A stretch of DNA of 64,000 nucleotides from Tranzscheliella williamsii (GCA_023212725.1 JALBYF010000007.1:277968-341967); one strand, 5' to 3'; positions 10,079 through 19,474 are shown, numbered from the stretch's first letter. Notes: a model not told the origin generated them from the sequence alone. Numbers and translations: made by a program.

Positions 10079-11427
10079 ATGTCGATGCAAATAAGAAACT
10101 CGATGCTCGACTACGCTGAAACTGGTTTTGGGCGCACGGTCGAAGATGGTAGTGTACGTCCGACCTCACCCGCTTTCAGCCAGACTACATCTACCTGGAC
10201 ACACGGTAGCCGATCGCCACGGGATAATACGTGGATGACGCCGACCTCTAGCACCGAGATGGACGACATCAGCAATGGCAGTTGGCTTGCTGTTGCTTCT
10301 GACGAGCGTGCGAGCACGGAACACACTCAGGCCAATATCGATTTGGAGGAGATTCAGGCCCAGGCTGAAGTACTCGAAGAGCAGAGCCGGATTGACCATG
10401 AAGAGGCCCAGAACCTCGCTGAGCAGCATTTTCGCCAAATGCTTGACACCAAAGGCGTCAGAGTCACACATGCTTGCGAGCATTGTCGCCAGAGGAAAGC
10501 CAAGGTAGGTCCTAGAGCCGTTTGCCGGAGTTGATCGAGCGAGTAACTGAAATGACATTGCCGTTGCTTCGTCTCTGTTATGCGCCTTCTCAGTGCACTG
10601 GTCAACAGCCTTGCCATCGTTGCACAAAGCAGGGTCGCCTGTGTACCTTCTCTAGGATCGAGCGTAAGGAGAAGCTATCTAGCCCCTTGCACAGCCGAGA
10701 CAATTTTCATCTCCGTAAGGATCACTCCCCATACGGAAGCGTCTTGATGCAAAGACTCCCTGCCCATACAGGCTACCCAAGCTTGAGAAACAGAAATCTT
10801 CGGAATCCACAGCCGAATATGCCGAGTAATTCTCCCCGGGCAGCGCTCGGTCCGTTCGAGGCCGATAACAGCTCATGGTTGCAGCAGGAACTATCAGGCA
10901 GCAACATGCCCCAGTACGCGCATGCTTCGAAGGAAGATAGCGACCGCGACATAGCTCTCATGCAATCTCTGCCAGCCTTGGAAGCGCATCGCCAGACGTT
11001 TGCCAATGCGTCTGGGGAAACATCTAGCACGCCCCTCCAAGGTCATCTGCCTCCCGCCGAGGATATCCATTCCGACGAATGCTCCTCAGATCCGCGAACT
11101 GCTTACACTGCTGCATCGACATTCGCTACCAGCCATAGTGAGTCGAAAGCGGCGCAGGTTATGCTAAGGCCGCCAATTCTACACCAATACTGGTCGGAGC
11201 CTGGATACCGCCACGAACAGTATCGAAGGATGGCGCCGAAAGAGGACCAAGAGCAACACCAAAACAACCCGCTTAGTCCGTCACGCCGCAGGGATGAAGT
11301 GCACTGCGACTATTTCGGCCGACCAGTGCAGCCTAGGCCGCACGGGCTTGGGTTCGGCGCCGGTAGTCTACTGCTCGATAGCAGTGATGTAGCTTCGGAT
11401 GCAAGCGAGCGTACCGTTCAGCCTTAG
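10079..11427 (+). CDS. Zn2Cys6 transcription factor, two exons (join 10079..10504, 10594..11427)
   Basis: This is a fungal binuclear zinc-cluster regulator of 419 residues. The cluster is reconstituted only after splicing. Exon 1 supplies C133 and C136 in ACEHCRQRKAK; exon 2 starts with C143 and continues TGQQPCHRCTKQGRLC (C149, C152, C159). The spacing C-x2-C-x6-C-x5-C-x2-C-x6-C is canonical. Before the cluster there is an acidic, Glu/Gln-rich helical stretch of about 45 residues (IDLEEIQAQAEVLEEQSR). After it the protein is polar and disordered, with no fungal-specific transcription factor middle domain visible. The cluster is therefore unusually internal, and the protein short. The ATG at 10079 is the first in frame; a further 5' exon cannot be excluded. 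Target genes are unknown. Confidence 0.85.
10505..10593 (+). other. Intron inside the zinc-cluster coding sequence
   Basis: An 89-bp phase-0 intron with donor AAG|GTAGGT and acceptor TTCTCAG|TGC. Removing it joins K142 to C143 and restores the six-cysteine cluster. Retention would lead to an in-frame stop soon after the donor and loss of the DNA-binding domain. Confidence 0.9.
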
Positions 11428-12055
11428 GGGGCACTGCTGCCAGCGCTCTGCAGCCCTGAGGGCCTGTAGCTTGGCTTAGGAGAGCGTGAGCGCCGCACAG
11501 GGCGATTTTATCGACACAAAACCAACCCATCCCGCTTCACGATGCCATCGAAAGTGCAGCTCGTCAGACGTAACCACAGCCAATGTTCACCCTTGCCGCA
11601 GCTATTCAGTACAACTTCCCCAGGTCCTGCGTGCGCCGAATGTGAGAATTGGTGGAGATTCTGGCCACTTTCGATGCTTGTACTAGCACAAGAAGTTGGT
11701 TAACGAGAGAGAGACCCAACGTAGGGTGACACGCACATCATCATCTGGAATTCCCCGCTGGCTTCAGAGGAGGCTCCTCCGACAGTATCCGTCCCGCTCG
11801 CTTCGCGCAATGCTCTCCTACCAGTACACCTCCAAAGCCACGGTGTACAAAGTAGGTCCCAACAACAAAGGTAGCTACTCCGAGACCGCAGCAAGGTCAC
11901 ACTTACCAAGGCTATTATGTGAGGATATACCGCAGCATCGAATCTTGGGTCGCACTAGTAAATTCGCCGGTCGATGAATCGATTGTTACTCGGCAAATAC
12001 ACGTTTTCAAAAAAGTGCAGATATATAATCAATACAATACTGTATCTTTCATCCG
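11428..12055. other. Spacer between Zn2Cys6 gene and tRNA
   Basis: This spacer contains the 3' UTR of the Zn2Cys6 gene and the upstream flank of the tRNA. The last 70 bases before the tRNA are AT-rich. Nothing else recognisable was seen. Confidence 0.5.
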
Positions 12056-12159
12056 GGGTCTTTAGCTCAGCGGTAGAGCGGCAGACTTCGACTACCAAGT
12101 TGGGGTTGCCTTTCCTTCGGGATTTCTGCAGGTCGCGGGTTCGATCCCCGTAGGACTCT
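12056..12159 (+). tRNA. tRNA-Arg(TCG) with a 32-nt intron
   Basis: The cloverleaf can be drawn in full. The acceptor stem is 12056-12062 with 12152-12158 (two G-T wobbles). The D arm is GCTC-AGCGGTA-GAGC. The anticodon stem is GCAGA (12081-12085) with TCTGC (12125-12129). The T arm is GCGGG-TTCGATC-CCCGT. The A box TAGCTCAGCGG and B box GGTTCGATCCC are near consensus. The anticodon TCG at 12088-12090 reads CGA. The intron is 12092-12123, one base 3' of the anticodon, the usual eukaryotic position. Its CGG near the 3' end can pair with the anticodon, as in canonical pre-tRNA introns. The discriminator base is T. Confidence 0.92.
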
Positions 12160-12161
12160 TC

Positions 12162-12167
12162 TTTTTT
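12162..12167 (+). terminator. RNA polymerase III terminator of the tRNA
   Basis: A run of six T starts three bases after the discriminator base. This is the standard simple T-run terminator for polymerase III. Confidence 0.85.
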
Positions 12168-12661
12168 AAGGTCTTCTGATGTAACGGAGCCACCGCCACC
12201 CCCGCCGCCTTCAGGCGTGGTGGAACGCAACCGTTCGTCAGCCGGCAGTTGTGACTCGAGTGTGTGCTCGCCGGATGCTCGCCCTTGCAATCCCGTTCAC
12301 AGACAGGTGCCCTGAAGCGACGCATGAAACAATGACAAATTCACGTGCTTCTTTTCGCGGTGTAAGTATGAAAGGAACATAAGGGCAAAGCGATGGCAAG
12401 TCCGGAACTTTGGCAGATTTGCGGCTTAGGAGCAAGAAGATACAGGAGAATGGCTGGTTGAGCAGCCCAATTCGGTCAGGGTACAACGCCGTTGAGGGCT
12501 CAAGCTAAATCAGCGGCACTAAAAGGTGAAAGAACAACGGGAAAGGGCAACAGTTGACGGGGGGCCGGGGCAAACAGCCTCTCTGTGCGGCGGTCTGTGT
12601 GAGGCCGCAACGATTGGCCATCCGACGAGCGAAGAATGCGCAAAGGGGGGCCCTGGGCAGA
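12168..12661. other. Spacer between tRNA and the 3' end of the IDO gene
   Basis: A GC-rich spacer of about 490 bp holding the 3' UTR of the minus-strand dioxygenase gene. No supported gene was seen. Confidence 0.5.
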
Positions 12662-14413
12662 TCAGCCGACGCCGTCGCAGCCAACGGCGCCGCGCTTCAT
12701 GCTCTTTGTTTCGCCAAGCATGCCTCTACCCTTCTCGGCATCGCCGCCAAATGCCTGGACTCTCTTCTCCTTCTCAGCGATCAGCTCGGCCACTTCGCGT
12801 TCGAGCAGTCTGCGTTGGGCGCCAGCACGCTTGCCGGCGGCGTGGACGTTCTCCAGCAGCTCGACGCTAGAGATTTTGTGGTTGGCCGAGCGGGCCTCGA
12901 CGCCGGCGCCAAGCGTGTTGACGTCGTCGCCGGTGAACTCGTTGTAGCTTTCCTCGAGCACTTTTAGAACGACGCTGAGGTTGTTGGGAAGGTACTGGAG
13001 GATGGGGCTGCCGCCGGTCGCGATGTCGTAGTCGGTGCGCTGGATGATGTACGACTTGGTGAACATCCAGTGGCGGTTGCGGAATTCGCGGATCTGATCG
13101 ACGAGCAGGATGTAGAGCGCCTTGGTGCGCGCGCTCGCGCTCATCGCAAAGCCACGCGTGCCCGCCAGCGTCGCGCGTGCCTCGAGCTGCTGCAAGAACT
13201 CCCGCTGGTTCTTGGGCCGGTACGACCGGAAGTCGCGCAGCACCTTGGTCAGGTCGTTGTTCGGCATGTGCGCCGTGATCTCCAGCAGGTTGTCGCCCGT
13301 CGGCACAATCGAGTCGTTTGCGCCGGACTCGCCCCGGTAGAACTGGGGCTGTTCGGACACACCTTCGTACAGGACACCCTCCGGGAACATCGCGTTCATC
13401 TTCTTGGGGCCCGTCCCAAAGATGAAACTGCGGTACTTCAGGTAGTCGGAAGGCAGAGAACGGCCCCACATTGTCTCCATGGACTCGTTGATCTTGCGGT
13501 AGGTGATCAGTAGTCTTTCGAAGGCGTCCTCGAACGCAGCAACGTCTTTGTTGTTGCACGCACGTAGTGCATCCTCGGTGGCGGAGACCAGCTTGCCGGT
13601 GTAGCTGACCATCTCCACGTGGACGAGGATGAAGCCCCTCTCCGAGCCAGAAGCATCTTCGAAGGATCGGATCAGTTCCATGTTGTCGAATGAATACTTG
13701 CCCGCGTTGCCCTTGAAGTCGGGGTCCTTGCAGAGATAGTTGACGAGGGCGTACGATGAGGCGTATTCCATGTAGGGGAAGTGGCCAAGCTTGTCCGCCA
13801 GCTTCTTGAGGGGGACGGCAAGCTGTTGCGGCAGGACATTCCTGCCCTGCGCATAGAAGCCGGTCTCACGGAAGGCGCGATCCACGGGCTCGAGGAGGTA
13901 GGCGGACGTTGCGAAGCAGTAGTCGCGGAAGAGAGCGGCGAGCAGGTGGGAGTTTCCGGACTCGATGGCAGCATCGACGGCCTTAGCCTCCTTCCCGTCG
14001 GGCTTGAGCTCGTCCAGGACCGCAGCGCCGAAATCCCCGGTTCCGAGCAGGCCCGTAGCTCGCTCGCCGTTGGCATCTGCGGGCTGATGGATCGTCATCC
14101 GGTCCAGGAGCGAGGAGAGGTTAGAGAAAGCAGGCGGAAGGTGGGCGAGGGGGTCCTCTCGCGGAAGGAAACCCCGTTCTCGCGAAATGACGAAAGGTGG
14201 CAGCTTGGAGATTGCGTCCTTGTCGTTAGCCTTGACCGCAGGCAGCTCCTCCAGCAGGTAAGGCTCGACATCGATGCTGCCAGGCGCAGCACCCGGAGTG
14301 GAAGCGGCATCAGAAACTTGTGCAAGGCTCCGGCGTGCTCCAGCTCCGACAATCGGACTAGTGAGGCGCGAAGCGGCCTGTTTGAATGTTCGGCTCCTTA
14401 CTACGGGAAGCAT
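12662..14413 (-). CDS. BNA2: Indoleamine 2,3-dioxygenase (kynurenine pathway)
   Basis: This haem enzyme opens the indole ring of tryptophan to N-formylkynurenine, the first step of the kynurenine route to NAD. Family signatures are YMEYASSYALVNY, GSERGFILVHVEMV, SYRPKNQREFLQQLEA and the proximal haem ligand H448 in FRNRHWMFTKSYI. At 583 residues it is longer than animal IDO. Part of the excess is an N-terminal segment (MLPVVRSRTFKQAASRL and on to about residue 40) that is Arg/Ser-rich and free of acidic residues, like a mitochondrial presequence. The rest is a C-terminal helical, charged tail. The start is the ATG at 14413; the codon three upstream in frame is only GTG. A 5' exon is possible. 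It is in tandem with the ankyrin gene. Confidence 0.95.
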   Translation of the reverse strand: MLPVVRSRTFKQAASRLTSPIVGAGARRSLAQVSDAASTPGAAPGSIDVEPYLLEELPAVKANDKDAISKLPPFVISRERGFLPREDPLAHLPPAFSNLSSLLDRMTIHQPADANGERATGLLGTGDFGAAVLDELKPDGKEAKAVDAAIESGNSHLLAALFRDYCFATSAYLLEPVDRAFRETGFYAQGRNVLPQQLAVPLKKLADKLGHFPYMEYASSYALVNYLCKDPDFKGNAGKYSFDNMELIRSFEDASGSERGFILVHVEMVSYTGKLVSATEDALRACNNKDVAAFEDAFERLLITYRKINESMETMWGRSLPSDYLKYRSFIFGTGPKKMNAMFPEGVLYEGVSEQPQFYRGESGANDSIVPTGDNLLEITAHMPNNDLTKVLRDFRSYRPKNQREFLQQLEARATLAGTRGFAMSASARTKALYILLVDQIREFRNRHWMFTKSYIIQRTDYDIATGGSPILQYLPNNLSVVLKVLEESYNEFTGDDVNTLGAGVEARSANHKISSVELLENVHAAGKRAGAQRRLLEREVAELIAEKEKRVQAFGGDAEKGRGMLGETKSMKRGAVGCDGVG

Positions 14414-15451
14414 ATTGATCACTCAGGTAGGGACAAGTGGTGGAGAGATAGAGGTGCTGTGCTGCTGGCAAGATGAAGGTGTGATCTGGGTGGGTAATTG
14501 TACAGATATTGCGAATGTCTGCGACGATGTGGGAGCGTGGGAAGCAGCAGTGCCAGGAAGGTGGAGCTTAAGGGGCGGCAAGCAAGCAAGGCGCGAAGAA
14601 CACAGCAGGCGAACACATGCGGGGCATGACCGAGCGAGGCAGGCGGTGAACACACGCGATGAGCCAATCTCTCTCACGAGCCCTGGCTTGGCCGATCTTG
14701 TCCCGCGCCCCATCAGGACCGACGTTGCATCAAGCCTTAGAGGCTCAAACAGCCTCCTGGACGAGGAGCGAGCAATGGCCCGATGCATGGTCGCCGCGGT
14801 CTGAGTTAGCGCGACTGATCAAGAGCCTGCACCTGACTGGCTGTTGCAGCTGATCGTGTACGTAGATTGGCGGGCAAAGCATAGCCTCGAGCTCGGACGC
14901 GCGGGTGGCAGGAGTAAAGGCCCAGGGAATGGCCCCGTCTATGGCCCCTTCTATGGCCCGATATAAGTAATCCGGCGAAAGGCCCAGCCTATCACGGATG
15001 CTGAAGCGCAGGGGTGACAAAGACCGCAAGGCTGTCAGACAACGAAATCGAAGGCGCGTGCATGTGCACCCTTCCGCTCGCAGTGCAGAGTCGACCAAAA
15101 AGGCCCGAACTTTGGCCCGGCGCGTATGCGTATCTGAGCTATTTACCTGGCTCCGGTCAGATAGCCGCGTTTCTTGTATGCCTCCGCTTTGCCGCCGCTT
15201 TGCCCTGCCGGATCTCTCCTCATCGGCGGCCGACCAGGCCTCTCCTTCCGCCCGTAACATATGCCGATTCTGTTAGCACGAAAGCTAGATTGTCCCCAGA
15301 CCGCGGAGCGATAACCGCTTTTGCACTTAACGGCATTCACTATCGAAAGCCTCGGTGGGTTTGGTCCACGATGTTGATAAAGATTCGTGAGTAGAATACA
15401 GGATCAATCCCAAGCGGCGCACAAGTCGGAAACGATTTTCTTCCCGCTTGA
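14414..15451. other. Promoter-side spacer of the IDO gene
   Basis: It lies between the IDO start and the 3' end of the ankyrin gene, both on the minus strand. It should hold the IDO promoter. A short imperfect repeat, ATGGCCCC/TTCTATGGCCC, occurs near 14930-14960. No supported gene was seen. Confidence 0.45.
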
Positions 15452-17533
15452 CTAGCTTTGGTGTTGACCGTCGCTGCCCGCCTCTTCGTTTCTCTCATCA
15501 GGGTGGTGATGGTTCAAGGGAGAAGGAGAGCCGGTACTTGCACCGACCTGTACGCGTGTAGGCGTGGCGGGTGCGGGATGCTCTATGTCCGTGTTGGCAG
15601 AGAAGTGCGTGTTCGGACTTTGGGAGGCTGCCATCGCCAGCAGCGGAGCCGTGTCGGAGCGTGGTGATCGGGCTGTTCTTGCAATAAGCCCAGACACACT
15701 GTGTGGACTGTCAGTCCGCTTTGGCGGCGGGAGAGGTGGCGTATCAATTCGTCCCGGAACATGGTTGGACTGCGGCGTGGCGCTGCGGAAGAGCGACATG
15801 GCGGCGGCGTCTTGCAGGCGCACTCTGTCTGCCACTGGCCCAAGCCCGTGCGCGCCGGCAACACCACCTTCATGCTGCTGGCTACTTGGCGCGCCAGGAG
15901 AGAAGAAGCCAGGACTCGGAGTGCGTCGCAGAAGCCCCGAGCCTGATGAGAGCTGCCGATGCGCTGCTATCTCTGATTGGCTATGTGGAAACAGTCCGCG
16001 ATAGGAGGCTGTGCCCATTTCCACTTCGTCCGGTGGACGAACGGCACTGGGCAGAGAAATCGGCGATGTTTGCGCCGGTGTACGAGCTTTAGGCGCCAGC
16101 AGACCATCACGACCGACTGGCGAGGTAAGTCCGCCGATGTGGGTCTGCGGTGGCCCTGTCCCTGCCGTGGATGATGGAGACTGGCCAAGCAGCTCGCTGT
16201 ACAGATCGACAGAGGGGCGTGAGTGTGTCGCATTGGTAGATGGACTGGTTGGGGGTTGCGAATGGGGAGACGCCACGATACCCCGCGAGCCTGGAAAGAG
16301 GTCCTGTCCCGGTTGAGCAAATGTCTTCTCGGGATCCCAATCGTCGTACAGATCGGAATCCTGTTCGGCATCGGCGGTTTCGAACAACGCTCGAACGGGG
16401 GTGTTGTTGGAGGACTTTAAGGTGCCGCTGATAGAACCATTGCGGGTAAGAAACGACGGAAAAGGCCTCGTCCTCGCGGCCTTGTCGTTCTGGCTCTCAT
16501 CGATGGCGTTGGCATGAGTGCCACCATGACCACTGGGACCGCTGGTACTGCTTCCAGCATGAGACAGGGGCACACGTCGCGTTTTCTTTCTCGCTTCGAA
16601 ACGAGCACGTCCGAAGGCTTCTAGCGCGGACTTGACATTGTGCGAGAAGGCATAGTCAGCAGCGATGGATCCTTCAGCGTTCTGCACAGCAAAGGAGCAA
16701 CCTCTTTCTATCAAAAGCTGCACCAGCGATAAGTGACCCCACGCCGAGGCGAAGTGTAAGGCGGTGTTACCAGCCTTATCCTGAAGATCCAAGTCGGCAC
16801 CTAAATCGACGAGCTGGCGGGTAACATCGTGGAAGCCCGTGATGCACGCTAAATGCAATGCCGTACGCCGCTCGTAAAGTGTCTCCGCATCAATAAAGTC
16901 TGATAACGTAGAGGCCACTTGATTGGCGTTGTATGTCGAGTAGGCGTAGATAATGTCGGAGCGGTCGTAAAGAGCTGCAAGATGCAAGATGGTATTGCCA
17001 TCGGCGTCCAGGCTGGGCCCTTTCTGTTCGTGGCCCATTTCGATCAACCAACGTATCATCTCAATGTCGGCATTGCATTTGATTGCCAGGATCAGACTGG
17101 TTTCTGTAGATGTATCAGCCTCGGCTTGTATATCAAGGGGGATGCCGAGCGAATATTTACGGTGATGGTTTTTGGAAGGCCTGAGCACTTCAGGCATGTA
17201 CTCCACGTTGCGTACGTCGAAGGGGTGGGTAGATGATGGTCGCTGCGCCAAAGCGGCGCGCAATGCCGCTTTGGGCGGGTGTGGACTCGAGATGCTCTGA
17301 GGCTCGAGTGCCTTGTATGCAGATGGCCGCCTGTGTAGCTGGAGCTCGAAAGCCTTGCCTGCTATTCTCTGGGCGAGCTCCAAATCGCCAGACTGTATAG
17401 CCCTTCTGAAGCGCTGACTGAGCGTAGTGCGTTGGGGGAAAGTGCTTGTCTGCGTCAGCGAGTGGCACTCGGCGGCGTGGACCCTCGCGTGCGGGAACGC
17501 GGCTGAGGTGGTTTTCTGCAGGGTAGAAGGCAT
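15452..17533 (-). CDS. Ankyrin-repeat protein, possibly Avo2-like TORC2 subunit
   Basis: The 693-residue protein has an N-terminal helical part (LSQRFRRAIQSGDLELAQRI) followed by about four ankyrin repeats between residues 140 and 310. Clear repeat cores are DGNTILHLAALYDRSDII, RRTALHLACITGFHDVTRQL and AGNTALHFASAWGHLSLVQL. The remaining 380 residues are Ser/Pro/Thr-rich and look disordered, with many potential phosphosites. A short 'rectifier' helix, then ankyrin repeats, then a disordered tail matches the layout of yeast Avo2, a TORC2-associated protein. This assignment is an inference from layout only; many fungal ankyrin proteins look alike. ATG at 17533. It is divergent from the cyclophilin gene across a 1.4-kb spacer. 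Confidence 0.88.
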   Translation of the reverse strand: MPSTLQKTTSAAFPHARVHAAECHSLTQTSTFPQRTTLSQRFRRAIQSGDLELAQRIAGKAFELQLHRRPSAYKALEPQSISSPHPPKAALRAALAQRPSSTHPFDVRNVEYMPEVLRPSKNHHRKYSLGIPLDIQAEADTSTETSLILAIKCNADIEMIRWLIEMGHEQKGPSLDADGNTILHLAALYDRSDIIYAYSTYNANQVASTLSDFIDAETLYERRTALHLACITGFHDVTRQLVDLGADLDLQDKAGNTALHFASAWGHLSLVQLLIERGCSFAVQNAEGSIAADYAFSHNVKSALEAFGRARFEARKKTRRVPLSHAGSSTSGPSGHGGTHANAIDESQNDKAARTRPFPSFLTRNGSISGTLKSSNNTPVRALFETADAEQDSDLYDDWDPEKTFAQPGQDLFPGSRGIVASPHSQPPTSPSTNATHSRPSVDLYSELLGQSPSSTAGTGPPQTHIGGLTSPVGRDGLLAPKARTPAQTSPISLPSAVRPPDEVEMGTASYRGLFPHSQSEIAAHRQLSSGSGLLRRTPSPGFFSPGAPSSQQHEGGVAGAHGLGPVADRVRLQDAAAMSLFRSATPQSNHVPGRIDTPPLPPPKRTDSPHSVSGLIARTARSPRSDTAPLLAMAASQSPNTHFSANTDIEHPAPATPTRVQVGASTGSPSPLNHHHPDERNEEAGSDGQHQS

Positions 17534-17886
17534 CCCTCTTTCGGGGGGCAGCGCTGCCAGGATTGTGCCCCAAACGGACGAAGCGTTGGTCTTTCCCTGA
17601 GATGTAGGCGCTCCGCTAGTAGAAGAATATCCAGTATCAGCTCAAAAGCATGTTGCTGAACGCTAAGGTTTTCTTCGAGGGGACGTTCCGACTCGTCGTG
17701 CTTGTAACGCAATAGAAGCTATCTAGTACAAGAGCCCATGCGCTTGATGCTTCCCGAGACTCATCTGAACGATGAAGTGAGGTGGGCCGTGCTGTCAACG
17801 AGTCAAAGGGCATAGACAGGGTCCAAGCTAAGATCGTAACAGCCACAGAAAACTGAATGTTAGACTGAAACCTGCAGGCCATCAAT

Positions 17887-17912
17887 TCATCGGGAGATAT
17901 ATCTCCCGATGA
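17887..17912. repeat. Perfect 26-bp inverted repeat without spacer
   Basis: The left arm is TCATCGGGAGATA and the right arm is its exact reverse complement, directly adjacent. It lies 354 bp upstream of the ankyrin gene start and about 1 kb upstream of the cyclophilin start. A dimeric regulator site or a cruciform-forming element are both possible. Confidence 0.9.
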
Positions 17913-18523
17913 GGATCCTTCACCTGTGATCGACAATGACGTTGATCGCCGCTTGGCTCGTGCATAAAAGGAAGATCTCTCTGACTTGTTGCCTTCTAGC
18001 ACAGTCATGAGTTTGAGCAGAGTAAAACATGGCGGTGTGGCGGTGCCTTCGGTCACTGGACGTGCATCCTGTACCACAACCAGGTCCCTCTGATGTGAAA
18101 GGCTATCATATCCCCTTCGCAGGTCTGCAGCTGTAAGCCCGGCAGTAAATTAGATCTCGAGTGTGCTGACGGTATGGCCAGCGACAGACAAGGTCGCGCA
18201 GATGTGAAGCAGGGCTAGGCCGCTCAAGTCAACTTGGAAGCAAACATCCCTGCGACAAGCTAACTCTTACTGATGTGATTATGTACGGCATTTTAATCTA
18301 CTAGCAACTCGAGTCGAAAATAACGGACGGTAAGAGCGTACATACTTTGAAAGAAAACGTGTAGTCTGATTAATAAGAACTTCTACCTCTGTATATGGGT
18401 CCACGTAGCTGCTACGGGGAAGAATACAACACAGGCCACCCCTTTTTTTTGCAACCTTCTTCCGCCTTCCGCCTTGTACTTTGTCTGTGGAGCAACTGAC
18501 GCCCGGACCAGCTATTGGAAGAG

Positions 18524-18530
18524 TATATAA
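18524..18530 (+). promoter_or_regulatory. TATA box of the cyclophilin gene
   Basis: TATATAA stands in a GC-rich surround about 65 bp before a GTAAGT donor-like site and about 410 bp upstream of the first cyclophilin ATG. That is compatible with a spliced or long leader of a highly expressed gene. Confidence 0.55.
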
Positions 18531-18610
18531 CGCGTCGGTCGCCTTAGTTCTTCTCAACTTTCAGACACCCTCTCAGGATCACATATCAGATATCGTAAGT
18601 AGTTGTGTGC

Positions 18611-18739
18611 AATTCATATCCCGACGTCAGCACTCCGTGCATTCGGTGCATTTCATGTCCCACCGTCAACCTTCTGTGCCTTTCACGTCACATTGTCAAC
18701 ATCCTGTGCGTTTCATATCTCAACGTCTACCTTCTGTTA
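18611..18739 (+). repeat. Four degenerate 30-bp tandem repeats in the cyclophilin leader
   Basis: Units start at 18611, 18650, 18680 and 18710; a 9-bp spacer separates the first two. The shared pattern is ATTCATATC-C-ACGTCA-C-TCTGTGC, with substitutions in each copy. The block sits downstream of the TATA box and of the GTAAGT site at 18595, and ends at TTCTGTTAG, so it may be intronic. Confidence 0.8.
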
Positions 18740-18940
18740 GGTAGATGTCGATGTCCGTAGTTGCCGCATCACTTAGCCCAGCGATCGGACCTAGTGGTTC
18801 GGCGCTAAGGCAAGTGGCCTGCGGCTGTCCACAGCGCCTCTGCTCTTCTGCGGCGCCGGAGGTCGGATGTTGGGCGCCATTCATATCTTCTCAGACCCGC
18901 TCACTCACACACAGTGTTCCCTTCCTATTTTTCGATTACG

Positions 18941-19474
18941 ATGCAACCTTCTTTTGCTCGGCGATTCGCTTCTTCCGCTAGAATCATGTCCAACGTATTC
19001 TTTGACATCACCAAGAACGGCAGCCCTCTGGGCCGAATCACGTTCAAGCTCTACGATGACGTAGTTCCCAAGACTGCTAAGAACTTCCGAGAGCTCTGCA
19101 CCGGTGCTCCCGGCTTTGGCTACAAGGGTTCTTCCTTCCACCGAGTCATCCCCGACTTCATGCTTCAGGGTGGTGACTTCACCGCTGGCAACGGCACCGG
19201 TGGCAAGTCCATTTACGGCGCCAAGTTCGCTGACGAGAACTTCAAGCTCAAGCACACCAAGCCTGGTCTTCTCTCCATGGCCAACGCCGGCCCCAACACC
19301 AACGGCTCCCAGTTCTTCATCACCACCGTTGTCACCTCGTGGCTGGATGGCAAGCACGTCGTTTTCGGCGAGGTCGTCGATGGCATGGACATTGTCAAGA
19401 CCATCGAGGGTGAGGGTACTGGTTCCGGCAAGCCCCGATCCACCATCACCATTGCCAACTGCGGCGAGCTCTAG
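18941..19474 (+). CDS. CPR1: Cyclophilin A-type peptidyl-prolyl isomerase, dual start
   Basis: The conserved core from [12 protein letters not shown] (ATG at 18986, 162 residues) is a complete single-domain cyclophilin. It carries the catalytic [15 protein letters not shown] stretch, SQFFITT and the [12 protein letters not shown] segment with the tryptophan needed for cyclosporin binding. An in-frame upstream ATG at 18941 adds [15 protein letters not shown], a short Arg/Ser/Phe sequence with no acidic residue, as in a cleavable mitochondrial presequence. The long form has 177 residues. Codon use is strongly biased to AAG, TTC, GTC and ACC, as in highly expressed genes. One gene supplying cytosolic and mitochondrial cyclophilin is established for Neurospora crassa; the same is inferred here. 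It converges on the membrane-protein gene. Confidence 0.97.
   Translation: MQPSFARRFASSARIMSNVFFDITKNGSPLGRITFKLYDDVVPKTAKNFRELCTGAPGFGYKGSSFHRVIPDFMLQGGDFTAGNGTGGKSIYGAKFADENFKLKHTKPGLLSMANAGPNTNGSQFFITTVVTSWLDGKHVVFGEVVDGMDIVKTIEGEGTGSGKPRSTITIANCGEL

Larger units (their letters stand above)
17534..18940. promoter_or_regulatory. 1.4-kb divergent intergenic region (ankyrin gene / cyclophilin)
   Basis: This region contains a perfect 26-bp palindrome, a TATA box and a block of degenerate 30-bp repeats, each listed separately. A strong splice-donor-like GTAAGT at 18595 lies downstream of the TATA box. Possible acceptors are at 18740 (TTCTGTTAG) and 18894 (CTTCTCAG). The cyclophilin transcript may therefore carry a 5' UTR intron, which is inference. 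Confidence 0.5.

Noticed and set aside
18481..18744. 87-codon ORF with decapeptide repeats before the cyclophilin gene
   Set aside because: The repeat is 30 bp and so keeps any frame open; it begins at a non-ATG codon upstream of the TATA box and probably lies in a promoter and leader intron.
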